Of a stretch of 64,000 nucleotides of DNA, positions 23,608 to 36,600 are shown piece by piece. Source of the DNA: Hexactinellida sp. DTS-2022 (lineage: Eukaryota; Porifera; Hexactinellida); the NCBI GenBank assembly GCA_028753945.1, contig JAPNXP010000003.1, forward strand, positions 6,076,001 through 6,140,000, written 5' to 3'. The translations under genes and the position numbers were made by a program. Numbering within the stretch: position 1 is the stretch's first letter; every line of letters starts with the position of its first letter. The notes below the pieces were generated by a model that worked only from the letters and a program-made list of their open reading frames with translations, did no database searches and was not told the DNA's origin.

Positions 23608-23778
23608 TGAACTCCCATTATAACGAAGTCGGATTATAACGAAATACCCGCTTATAAAGAGATGGAGATTTCCTCCAGAGCACTAAATGCATTAATTATT
23701 ATCCGCCTAAAGCAAATATCCGGATATAACGAAGGAATTTTCAGGTCCCAAACACTTTGTTATAACGAGAGTTCAATG
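23608..23778. mobile_element. MITE, family B
   Basis: GTGAACTCCCATTATAACGA facing GTTATAACGAGAGTTCAATG. The terminal CAGT/ACTG has one or two substitutions. Confidence 0.7.
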
Positions 23779-24161
23779 TACTTACAAATTAAACTGTATT
23801 AGTTAACGTCACAGTATTAATATATATCAGTTCCATAATTATATGATAGAAAATGAATATATTTAGATTAAATGTTATACTCTATAAATGGTATTATGAC
23901 AATATTAGTTTTGTAGAATCTCATGAACCTTGGAATTTGTTTAGTCTCGAGTCGTTTCTATAGCCATGAATAAACCAAGCTACATTTCTTACACGTGGAT
24001 GGATTATGTTACCTCAAAACAGATAGTCTCATTGTATGTAGCCACATATTCAGTGCAAGAATTAATTAACCAATTAAATTGATATTCGACAGAAGTGACT
24101 GCATTTATGCAACCATAAGGCTTATATTAATGTCCTATGACATGCTTAATAATGCAAACTA

Positions 24162-24342
24162 CAGTAGAACCTCGTTAGTACGAATACGGTTATTACAAAT
24201 TCCGGATAAGACGAACAAACAGTTCCATAAAATCAGATCCCTACAATAGCTATTCAATGTGTATTACTCTGGTTAATACGAACTCCGGATAAAGCGAACA
24301 ATTTTTACCTCCAGTTGGTGTTGTATTAACGAGGTTCTACTG
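24162..24342. mobile_element. MITE, family E, complete
   Basis: CAGTAGAACCTCGTTAGTAC facing TTAACGAGGTTCTACTG, TA outside both ends. Confidence 0.85.
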
Positions 24343-25545
24343 TATAACGAGATATCCCAATGGTATACTACTACTAGTGTAATTTATTAATAATTGCTCA
24401 GGCATGATGACTTGCAAAACTGGAGATTTAAATTGATTTTTCTGAGTCCCCTGATTCAACGATACTTTACAGTATATCAGTACAAACTCAGTTAATATTT
24501 AGAGTCATTAGTACACATAATATACAGAAAATAACTCACTTGGTGTCTGAGTGCCAAATGATTAATCTTGTTGTTAGGTTTTTAATCGTGTTATGATCTA
24601 TAAACAGGTAAATACAAATAAACAACAATTAGTATATCTTTTCAAGGGTTCCTAGTTACACAACTTACTGGATTTCAGTGTGAGAAGAATCTCAGTTTGT
24701 AATCGATTGGTTTTGGATAGAATTGTTAATTCTGTATACGTAATCTAGCAACAGATATTAGGATAAATAATTTCCTGAAAATCATTAAAAACATTATATT
24801 TTGTTAGTTTAATATCAGAAATACAAACCTGATGATTCGGAGAAATGAAATTCCGAAGATTAGTTATATTTCTGAGTTTACAGATTAGTTTACTGTTGAT
24901 ATGAGAATAGTATAAGTTGAGAATAATTTTACTTAGCCACTAAATCAGATTATTATATAGTATAGATAGATACAGTATGTGACTAATTATGGGAAAAGTG
25001 TACTTAGGCATATTCCACTGTAACTTTAGAACCACACAAGTAATCTAGACTGTGTATCTAACTCCATATATGAATATAATTGTTGCATCGATTTAGTGTC
25101 TAATTACTTGTTATAATATATTGAACCCTTGTTACTGTTAACAGGTCTGTTGGATGGTGTTGTAATATACTTAAAGTAACCTGTCTGCTAAGTGGGTTGT
25201 CCTGGGCTCAACTTACGATGCCCTAGGAATTTCCGGAAAATGTAGCATCCTCCAAGCTATAGAAAGTATAAGGAAATACATCGACTAAAGGAATAAACTA
25301 AACTAACGCCTAATTGGCAATTGCACTTTTCAGTCTATTTATATGCTTTTTATTGCAGAACATCTGTCTTTCTTTAGGTAGGATTTGATTGGTCAATCAC
25401 AAAGCTTATGTGCAATCTACTATAGCAACATGTATTCATCATACAAATAGACTCTATCTATTGAAAATGTTGTTGTACTTGTTTGATGACTTACTAGTCA
25501 GTATTTATTCTATTTAGGAATATATTTGTATGTTAATTTGAAATA

Positions 25546-25648
25546 CAGTCGACTCCGCTTAATAGAGCCACCGGATAATAGATTTCTCAGATTAATCGGG
25601 TGTCAAAGTACCCTCGGACCAAAGTAACCCTATTAACGGAGTCGACTG
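25546..25648. mobile_element. MITE, family A, short form
   Basis: CAGTCGACTCCGCTTAATAG to TTAACGGAGTCGACTG, 103 bp, TA outside both ends. An internal deletion derivative. Confidence 0.8.
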
Positions 25649-25798
25649 TATATATATTTATTTATTTATTTATTACATATTAGGTTTCATAATGGCTAGT
25701 TATACTGTAGTCTGTAGGTATATTAATATACGCATGTTCATATTTGGAGCATCAGTTTTTATTCCTATTAGTTAATCTTTGTACTTGAATATAGAATA

Positions 25799-25949
25799 CA
25801 GTCAACTCCGCTTAATAGAGCCACCGGTTAATCGGGTGAAAATTTCACAGGATTTATAGGACAGAATTACAGTTTGGCTTACGATATTTTCGGTTAATCG
25901 GGTCAAAACAACCTGGTCCCGAGGTGGCTCTATTAAGCGGAGTTGACTG
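25799..25949. mobile_element. MITE, family A
   Basis: CAGTCAACTCCGCTTAATAG to TTAAGCGGAGTTGACTG, TA outside both ends. Confidence 0.85.
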
Positions 25950-26243
25950 TATATCTTTACAGATTTATAATTGCAGGTCTTGTCTCGATATCATATAGAG
26001 CAGGGTCGGAAAATTACGGCACGCGAAATCATTTTGGTTAGAACCTCTTAATGTTTCCAAAAATATTTTACTTATGAGCACATTGCGTCAAAGTTAATAT
26101 TAAAATTAATGATTTTAAGCTATAAATTCATAATAGCTTTCCATAAGACATATATTCTATTCAATACCTACTTATTTGATTTGTTAAATAGATAATATCC
26201 GTTTAGAAAAGTAATTTGCACTAAATGGAAATAATTGGTATTA

Positions 26244-26729
26244 CAGTGGAACCTCCAGAAACGGGGCCTGTGGAAACGGGGAACCTCTGGAACTGGGGTA
26301 AAAAATTCCAACAAATTCCTAGTCCCACACAAATGAACCTCCACAAACGGGGAATTAGGTAGAAACGGGGAAACGGGGTGACCCTTTTTTCGCCGAAATT
26401 TGATTCCCACACAAATGAACCTCTACAAACGGGGAATTTTTGTATTCTTAGGTGCGATTTTTCAAGAAAGGTTTCCACTCTGAATCCCATGAAACACATA
26501 CTCATCCCTTTTGTAATCCCATGTAACTAAAAATCACTATAACATGCAATACAAACTCGAATTATCAATGACTATAAGCTTCTAACAGTACATATCGAAT
26601 TATATCAAGGAACTATCAAGTCTAACTCTCATGAAGACTGATTCTTGACAGTGGTCAACAAGTGTCAGAAACGGGGTGCCTGGAAAAAAAACTTGCGTCC
26701 CTGGCACCCCGTTTGTGGAGGTTCCACTG
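26244..26729. mobile_element. MITE, family F (AAACGGGG type), 486 bp
   Basis: CAGTGGAACCTCCAGAAACG at the left, GTTTGTGGAGGTTCCACTG at the right, TA outside. AAACGGGGA-type motifs are repeated throughout the left part. The two minus frames inside it (80 and 94 codons) are by-products of these repeats. Confidence 0.8.
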
Positions 26730-26949
26730 TATCTAGTAAAGTAGAATAAGTGGGTATTCACTAAATGTATCCATAAATTATTATTTAGCCCGCACATCTA
26801 TGACAAATGATTTTGTGGCCCGCACTCAAATATAATTGCCGACTCCTGGTTTAGAGTAAATGTAAAAACTAGACATTACAAACCAGCTGGAAAGCCATCC
26901 GAAAATCAAGACAGAGGAAGTTAAACTGTAAATCTCGCTACAGTTATCT

Positions 26950-27165
26950 CCCTTGAATCTTTTGTTTTGTGTTTTTAACTTTTTTTGTTGTCGTTTTTGG
27001 TTTTTTGTGGGTTTTTTATTGTTGTTTTTTGGTTTTTTTATTTTTTGTGTTTTTTGTTTTGTTATTTTGTATTTTTTGTTGTTGTTGTCGTTTTTTTGGT
27101 TTTTTGATCTATTGTTTTGTTATTTTTTATTATTTTTTGGTTCTTTTTTTCTGTCGTTGTTTCTG
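26950..27165. repeat. T-rich low-complexity tract
   Basis: TTTTTGTTGTTTTTTGG-like sequence on the plus strand. Its F-only reading frames are not treated as genes. Confidence 0.75.
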
Positions 27166-27502
27166 CACTTTTAATGTACTTTCCTGACGATATCCATGGT
27201 TTACTCTGCCTGCACCAAAAATGACCCCCGTCTCAATTAAACTTAAAACTTCAGTAGAAGCAAATAATGCGAGCCCAAACAGAGTGGTTAAAAGTACAAG
27301 AATTAAAGGAAACATCGTTATAATATAGTTTAATTGAATAATACATTGTAACATGAAAAAAAGTAAGTAAAATCGAGCGATAAATAGTGTGCCTATTCGT
27401 TAAAATATATAAAATGTGAAAATATGGAGTGTAGGTATGGTGTAGTATAAATAGTTAGTAAGTATTAGTTACTATGGAATAAATATAAATATAATTAGTA
27501 AG

Positions 27503-30500
27503 CTATAGGTCGAATAGAATCTTGTTAGTTAGGAGTTGTTCTCTCTTTATTTGAATTCGAATTGAGTGAGGAACATCTGGGATTATCCAAGCGAGAAATC
27601 CAGTAACAATAAATATTAGATTCTAAAAATAGAAAAAACATAGTTCAAATACAGTTTACCCTCGCTAATCCGAACAGAAGATCCAAAATTATTTTCGTAT
27701 AAAAAAAAGTGTGGAAAAAATCCTAAATATTTGTATATTAACTATACAAAAATAAGTCTCAGACAATTATTTACTATGTGTTTTGTTTGGATCAAAGATA
27801 TTTGGACAAATTTGGTTCGGATTATCGGGGTCTCATTTTAATATATGCCTATTGAAAATGTATTACTTACTAATCGAACGAATTCACTAATCGGAACAGA
27901 ATTTTTGAATCCGATTAGCGAGGGTTTACTGTACAGTCAGGTCTGCTTATTATGAAGATTTTTTATTATGAACAAACGCTACGGTCCCAATTTAATGGCT
28001 TACATAGGGTTTGTATTAAGTGGAGTTCGCTTATTATGAAGTCTCTCTATTATGAACACAATTTTTGGTCCCTTGAATGTTCATAAAAAAAAGAACCTGA
28101 CTGTATTATCAAACTGTATCCAAGTGAACTGAATGAGCTTACCTCAAATAGGATTATGAAAACTAGTTTCCAGAGAGCTAGAATGAAGTAGTACTGATCG
28201 CTAGACTTGTAGGGGTCCGGGGAGAATCTACCTCGATACCTAAGACATACACACATAATATAATAATATAATTAGTCGTTATTTCATATAAACAAACCAA
28301 CTCTAGGCAATTCAAATCAATTTGGAAAACTAACTAGAAAGCTAACTAACTAACTAACTAGATAACTAACTAACTAACCTGCAGAAACATTGGGGGTTAA
28401 CTCGTTTAACGGAACAAGTTTCGTTGGGCAGATAACTCGAGTTGGTTGCAGGAGAAAACAGGCTATTTATAGAAGATTCAGGCATAGGGTTGTTGTGTAG
28501 GTTTAGCCACATAGCATCGCAACACGATTGGTTGAGAGATATGTTCGGAATTGTGTTCGTCCAAATAGCGCATCCGATTGTGGAGCTGTTAGCACAGCAT
28601 TCAATGCTAAATACAAATAACAACAAGAGATGGAAAGTATGTAGTGTATACTGTATACGAACCTATCAATAATATTAATATTAGAAACATGGTGAACCAA
28701 ACACTTGATTATATACAGTATATCAAGGAATTATCCAGGAGCGAGACGCTCCTTTTGGAGCATGATTTTGGAAAATTTGAATTTAGGAGCGTGAAAATTT
28801 GGGATCTCTCCTATACCGTAACATAAATTTGTGATTTAGGCGTATGGAAATTGGATCAGATCAGAATTAGGAGCGTATTTACCAATGGCTGTATAATATA
28901 TTGCAGTATATCTATTACAGTAGATGTCGGATATAAGCACACCGGTTATAAGAACATATCGGATATAAGAACACTATGTTGGAAAAAGGTTGCCATATAC
29001 CCTATAAAATTATGTCGGTTATAAGAACACTATATGCAGTTCCCGACGATGTGCTTATAACCGGTATCCACTGTATAATACACAGATTATACTGTATACT
29101 TACTTTTCCATATAATAGGGTTGGTATAGCCTAGTGTCGCTATATGACAGATCGAAGCAGTGAGGCCCAACAGTAGCATTGACAACCCCAACCGATTCGG
29201 CGGCCGGACAGGAAATAGTCTCAAAGTCTGGAAAGGGAAGATGGTTTGTCATATTCAAGTCAGCACAGGGAATAACTGACAGAGAAAAGTTAGTATAGCC
29301 ATCTAGCCAACTGTTGTTGTTTGGTTTGTTTATCGCATAAACATATTCATCAAGTGTTGTTCCGGTGTAAATGATCAGGAAAGCCTATCAATCAAATACA
29401 GCAATACAGTAGATGTCGGATATAAGCACACCGGTTATAAGAACATATCGGATATAAGAACACTATGTTGGGAAACGGTTGCATATACACTGTATAATTT
29501 ATGTCGGTTATAAGCACATTAAGTGCAGTTCCCGACGATGTGCTTATAACCGGCCACTGTGCATTATATTTACACCTAAAGTCAAGTGTTAATAGAGAAA
29601 TATGTTTACGTATATATAATAACATTGCCAAGACAGGCAAGAAGATTCAAGGACATTTATATCTTGTTTGCAACTCATAAATAACCAATTTACCATGATT
29701 TGCATATACAGTGAACTCTCGTTATAACGAAGTGCTTGGGACCTGTAAATCACTTCGTTATTTCCGGATATTCGGTATAAGCGGATAACAATTAATGTAT
29801 TTAGTGCTCTGGGGGAAAATATCCATTTCGTTATAAGCAGTTATTTCGTTAAATCCGACTTCGTTATAACGGGAGTTTACTGTATTATATTTTCATACAT
29901 AAATATATAGTAGACTCTCGTTAATAGGAACATAAGGCAAAATATAGACAAAGTTATTTCCCCTAGCCTTTACAAATGCATGCAAGTGACTCCGGTTAAT
30001 ACGAATTAAGGATAATACAAACAAATTTCGACAATCCCTATAAAGGCTATTACGAAATTATATTGCATTAGTTTGCATCAGTATGTGTAATAACTAATAA
30101 GAGAAACTTTATATTATTCAAAATATAATTATTCAACTTACATTGGATAGCACACAAATCTTAGCCATTACATCAAGGAAGGTTAACCATATACCTATAA
30201 ATATAATACAATATAACAATGCATTATATAGGGTATACAGTAGAATCTCGTTTGTATAAACACGGTTAATACGAAATTCCGGTTAATACGAACACTATTT
30301 CAGTTCCCTTCAAAGTTCAAAGCCTTTTCTATACAAATAGCACTGGTTAATACGAATTCCGAATAAGGAAAACGCATTTTGATGGTCCCCTGGTGTTCGT
30401 ACTAACAAAGTTCTACTGTAGTATGTACCGAAACACACACAAATACGAACACCAACGGACGGTAAATTTGTTCGCTTTATCCGGAGTTCGTATTAAACGG

Positions 30501-30649
30501 AGTAATACCCATTGAATAGCCATTGTAGGGACCTAATTTTATGGAACTGTTTGTACGTTCGTTTTATCCGGAAATTCGTATTAACCGTGTTCATACGAAC
30601 GTTAAAGAGTTTATACTGTATATATTAGCACACTTCAATATAAAACTCC

Positions 30650-30698
<49 letters not shown>

Positions 30699-33600
30699 CC
30701 AACAAATACTACTAAATACAAACAGATTATGCCTTTATTATAATCGGAATAACGAAGTTCTATTGAATTTAAAAAAATTTGTGGATTCTACACTCACCAA
30801 TATCTGCTGCTCTAAATGCCACATATCTCCTTGACAACACAAGGAATTTATAAGCGTCCAATCTAATCTCGACTACATTATTCAGGAATGCGAAAAACGG
30901 CGCTAAAGGGAAAGCCGCAACGAATAAAGTTACAAATCCGAACTGGATAACAAGTTCTAGATATTCATAGAATAGATAATGTGACCTTCCTATGTCAAGA
31001 ACTTCCTCTCTTTCCCATCGAGCGTAATAATCGTCCAAAGCTTGCATCTCAATCGATTGATTCTTTCGAGATACTACCTTTCGGTAGCCCCACTTAATGA
31101 ATATCTTCGTTAGTCTAATAACAGGCAAATATATATATACAGTCGACTCCGCTTAATAGAGTCAACTCGGGACCAGGTTGTTTTGGCCCGATTAAGCGGA
31201 GAAACCGATTAACCGAAAATATTGTAAGCCAAACTGTAATTCTGTCCTATAAATCCTGTGAAATTTTGACCCGATTAAGCGGAGAAACCGATTAACCGGT
31301 GGCTCTATTAAGCAGAGTTGATTGTATACAGTAGACCAAGGGATTATCCAGGAGCGCTAGACGCTCCTTTTGGGGTAATATTTTGGAAAATTTGAATTTA
31401 GGAGCGCGAAAATTAGGAATTCTCTCCTATACCGTAGCATTAATTTGTGATTTAGGCGTATGGAAATTGGATCAGACTAGGATTAGGAGCGTATTTACAA
31501 ACGGCTGTATAATACACAGCAGTACACTCCGCTTAATGGGATCACTGGGTAATCGGGTTAACCGATAATTTGAGTCATTTTTAGGAACAGAATAATGCCA
31601 ATATAAGCAAATACAAAATATTTTCGGTTAATGGGGCCAAATTTTGCTTATTTTGGTCAAAATTTCGCCTAATTGGGAAAATTTCCAAAATTTGGGGATA
31701 AATTTAGTTTGAAAGTTTTGGACATAATTCAACTTTGAAAACTTTTAGATGCTTAAATTATATATTTGTTTGAATTGACACAGCTTGATTAAATTATTTG
31801 TTTATGCAGTGGAAAACAATTATTTTTTTAAATAAAATTAAATCAAATCAGATTATATTTGACCGGCAAGTAATCATCGTGATAACTTATTAATAAATAG
31901 CTTTTATAGAATTTAAGGCAAACGATTAACCGGGTAAAATAATTTGTTATTCAACTAAAGCTAATCACATAACTTACGGTAATCCTATTTCCAATATGTT
32001 ATTAAATATCTGTTTGCCGAGAAATATAACTACAAGTTGTATACACAGGTCTAGAAAACACCCATAAATTTCACACTCTTCCAATAGGAATAAAGCCCCA
32101 CTGTCTCTGCCTGGATATTCCACTAACAATTTTCCTTTTATAAATGCAACGTAGAATATAGAAGAATAGTAGTTGATACATTGGAAAAGGAACATTTTTA
32201 GAGTAAAACTGTCTTCATGATCACTTTCTGTTCTGTGAAGTTCTATAAATATATTCTTATAAAAGTACTCTCGTTAATAGGAACACCAGGGGACCGTCGA
32301 AATATGTTTGTATTATCCGGAATTCGTATTAACGGAGTCACTTGCATGCATTTGTATATGCTAGGAGGATTAAACTTTGTACTCCTTAAAATATTATACA
32401 GTCAACTCTCGTTATAACGAAGTGCTTGGGCCCTGTAAAACCTCCCTTATATCCAGATATTCGTTATAAGCGGATAATAATTAATGTGTTTAGTGCTCTG
32501 GGGGAAAATCGCCATTTCGTTATAAGCGGGTATTTCACTTGGTTATAACGGGAGTTCACTGTTACAACATAAACAAATAAGAAATTACTTATATAGAGCT
32601 CAGCTCTAGTAGAGTTCAGTTTTTCAGTATGTGTATTCAGGCACTGAGAAAGGTCAGTTTCCCCCAAGCTTTGAAATTGACCTTTAGAAAGTAAGCCTGG
32701 GCTTTTAGTATGGGAAAATCTGAACTCTACAAAGCTCAGCTCTATATAAGCATTCTCAACAAATAAACTCACCCCAATTAGTCAACCAAGTTGCCAGGAA
32801 TTTATATATAATTTGCATGAACCCAATGAATATAAGATTGAGAATAGCAGCCGTGAATGTAACAATGAAAGACCCTATGGAGGGACTTATAGGCACATTG
32901 CTATTTCTGGCAGCTCTCCCTATCTCTACCGTCAATATAGTCTTTACTATAATCTGGGAATAGGCAATATATAAGATCACAGTACACAGTCAGGTTAAGT
33001 TCTTATATAAGGAATATTCAAGGGCACAAAACTGTGTTCATAATAGAGAGACTTCATAATAAGCAAACTCAATTTAATGCAAATCATATGTAAGTTGTTA
33101 AATTGGGACCATATGGCTTGTTCATATTAAAAAAATTCATATTATCAGACGAAAATTTCTACAATAACCAGGCCTGACTTTAAAACACGAATTCGAAAAT
33201 TAAATTCCATAGAATCCACATATAAATATGTGTTCCAATATCTTGTTTAACAAATAATACTTAAGTGAATTGGAACAACCTGCATGTATTGCAATGTATT
33301 AACCCAGTTGAGAGGAGTAGGCTGTATATGTATGTATAGTATAAATTATAATGGCAAGTTTATTAATTCCCACATATTTCCCATTACCATGACAACCCTG
33401 TAGTAACTACATTTATAAAGTTACACAGTCATTCACCAGTTTATTGAACATATTATAAATTGCTAATCAGACACTATAAACACAACTCTAACATTCCAAC
33501 AAGAATCAGTTTCGAAGCATCATGACGAATCAACTCACAAGAGTATAAATAGGCTCACAACACAAACAATATGCATTTGTACTCTGCATTCAATGGAACC

Positions 33601-36600
33601 TGTAGATAATACTTCACTTTTATCAGATCAACCTTTGGAGGATTCAATAACAGGAGAAAGCGGCATACCCAAATCAATTGATAGAAAAGAAGAGTTCTTA
33701 TTCGAGGTATTCGAAGGTGATATTTTCCGTGGATACAAGAGGAACTATTTGGTACAGAATATCACACCTGCTTTCAGTTGCCCCACCTGTAATGGAATTC
33801 CTCGAGACGCAGTTCAAACTGAAACTGAAACTAAATGTTTGAATTGTGCCACTTCTGATGATAACCCGACACCTAATGAGACCCTTAGGGACACAATTTC
33901 AAAGCTGGAAGTTATGTGTCCTCTTCTTAGAGGGTGTGAATGGAACGGAAAAATGGCAGACATTTCGTCACACCTCGATGAATGCCTATTTCTACAACTC
34001 GAGTGCCCAATGAAATGCGAGGTTATAATCGCACGCGGTTCATTGGAATCGCATACATACAGTTCATGTTTACAACGGAAAGTACAATGTGAATTCTGTA
34101 AACAATATGGACTAGCTAAAGGCCTTGAAAACCATTTCAAATCTTGTAAAGAGTTCCCTGTAGTGTGTTTACATGGGTGTGGAGAGAGTATTCCTCGTAA
34201 ACAATCGGAAATGCATAAGAACACGAATTGCCCATTAGGTGAAGTTGTGTGTCCCTTTAGTAAATACGGTTGTGGTGTTGTACGCATGACACGAAAAGAT
34301 TTGATGGCTCACAAACAGGATAATATAACAGAACACTTGGATATGTCAACTGAATTCCATGCACGAAAAGTGTTGCTAGCTGAGGAGGAAATAAGGCGAT
34401 TGAGGGACGAGTTGACACATGTGAGAATGCAAATGAAATACAAGAAAGATTTGGACGGGATTGAATGGAAAATCGAAGGAATTTCAAACAAAATGGATAA
34501 AAAAGGAACATTCGAAGGACCAATTTTCTATGTCGGACCATTGAAGTTGCAAGGTTTAGTTCGTTTTGAGCGCAGAATTAAATCAAACGCAATTTCATTT
34601 CATATAAAGCGGCTAACAAAAAGTAAGGAGATACAAACTGATGCAAGGTTCACTTATTGTTGTGTGACTCTTGTAAATCTCAAAAACGAAGCAAACTCGA
34701 AACTACAAGAAAAACATGTGAGCTACAAAATAGAAGTTGAACAAATGAGTGACTGTATTGCTCAATTCGCTTATGATGATATCAAAGGGCCAGAATTCCA
34801 AAGAGAAAACAGTATATTCGTTTGGTTTCACTTTGATCTGGAAACTAGACAAGAGGGACAAGCTACTAATCCTGTGGTTAATATACAGTCACATAGAAGG
34901 TACTTTCATGGTGTTGTGGTCCCGAGAAGTGGTACACAACAACAATTGAGGAAAGATTCTAAAAGTCTCGCGTTCTAATTCATTTTATATTTTATTATTA
35001 ACTCCTATTCATCCTTATATTAGATAGAACTAATTTATTTATATTAAATATTCATAAATCAGGTCCCAAAAATTGCACTTTAGTTATTAACAATGAATGT
35101 ATTTCCGACCTAAATTTTGAAAAATCAAAAACCTGGCTTCACAAAATGTCGAAATCAAGTAATATATGATACCTTATACTAAGTACCTCAACTTATTGTA
35201 ACACCAGTTCTATTAATAAGTTAACCAATTTATATGAGTTTATTACGACTGTCCACTAATCTTTGATTTATCTTTGAATTTAAGAACAATTTTGGAAAGT
35301 CGGAAGTTTAATAGATCATCCTATAATATTTATACCTAATATATTTCTTAAGTATATTTGTATTATGTGGTATTAGACACAAACTAGTGTATTAATGCAT
35401 GACTACGCATATGGGACAATGGAATGTTAGATGGACTATAAGTGCCAGCAATATTATTTCATATTTAATAGAAAGTATAATTGGTAATCCGAGATTCTAA
35501 TTAAGTTCACCCTTTATATTTATATCCTATATTGAAATGCTATAGAAATGTTATAACTAGTCAAATAGATTATATTTGTATTGGAAAGGTAATCAAGCAA
35601 ATGGCAGTTAAACCACAAATTGAAGAACAAACAGTAGATAACAAGAACGATGTATTATTCATCAAAATAGAGGGAACACATCGAGGCTTCAGAAAAGAAT
35701 TTCTCTCACAGAATATACCACCAATGATGGAAACTATCCTAATTTGTCCGATTTGTACCGGTATTATAAATAACGCTACGGTTTGCCAAGGCGCTATTAC
35801 ATGCGATTTGTGTACTAATCCAAAAGGAGAGAAAAGTAAGGTTACACAAGTTACAAGCACAGTTTTGGGTCTAGATGTTAAATGTCCTCTTTTGAGACAA
35901 TGTGAATGGTCTGGGAAATTGTCTGCAACTCAAGAACATTTGGATAAATGCCTATTGTTCAGGTTAAAATGTTCCCTCGGATGTGGCATTATTCTAGAAC
36001 GATCAAAAGAAGCGAACCATAAAACTAACGAATGTGTGAAAAGGAATTTGAAATGTAAACATTGTAAAAAGGATTTCAAAGCCGATGGATTAGATACACA
36101 TATGAACGCATGCGATTCTCAACCAATCAAATGCCCGGATGGATGTGGTAAGGACTTGGCTAAGAAAGAAGCTGTCAGTCACAAAAACACTCAATGCCCA
36201 TTGGCTGAAGTGAAATGTCCCTATGAGAAATATGGATGCAAAATAGGGACAATTAAAAGAAAGGATTTGGCAAATCACAAAACAGAAAAGTCATTGGAAC
36301 ATCAAGATCTTATACTGGCAACTTTGGGAAAATTGGAGACTGAAAATGTGAATTTGAAGAAAGAATTGAAGGAAACAAAGAATCAACTGAGTTCCAGAAT
36401 TGATGCTCTTGAAAAAGGTGTCAAGAAATAAATTATATAAACACATAAACAGATTAGCTTAGTATTTACTGAATATAGAGTAAATTAAAATAACAAATAA
36501 CATAGGCTATGCAAATTATTATGTGCTGGTGAAATTCCCAATTTAATTTCGGGTATTACGTCATAATTATGATTTATTGTATTTGGGATTGTATATGTAT

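Larger units (their letters stand above)
21324..27502. other. Intergenic, repeats and satellite
   Basis: Between the NLR start and the end of anoctamin B I see no supportable gene. It contains a satellite array (22135-23255), MITEs of families A, B, E and F, a locally GC-rich unexplained block (about 23330-23500) and a T-rich low-complexity tract (26950-27160). Confidence 0.65.

Noticed and set aside
26168..26505. Two minus-strand frames with PRF and GESNFGEK repeats
   Set aside because: They lie wholly inside a family F MITE and mirror its repeated AAACGGGG motif.
27130..27354. Minus frame of 74 codons with a hydrophobic stretch, downstream of anoctamin B
   Set aside because: Its C-terminal half reads through T/A-rich low complexity, and there is no recognisable motif or splice context. 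A short secreted peptide starting at the ATG near 27315 cannot be excluded.
30541..30834. Plus-strand polyglutamine frame of 97 codons
   Set aside because: Arises from (CAA)n plus a MITE in an anoctamin B intron and overlaps the true minus-strand exon 30798-31114.
33814..34287. Minus-strand frame of 157 codons
   Set aside because: Antisense shadow of the MATH-bearing TRAF-like gene.
35532..35600. N-terminal extension of the second TRAF-like gene
   Set aside because: The extension opens on TTG, not ATG; paralogues align from the ATG at 35601. Similar non-ATG extensions were removed from the NLR, RBR, NHL (46706) and small membrane protein entries.
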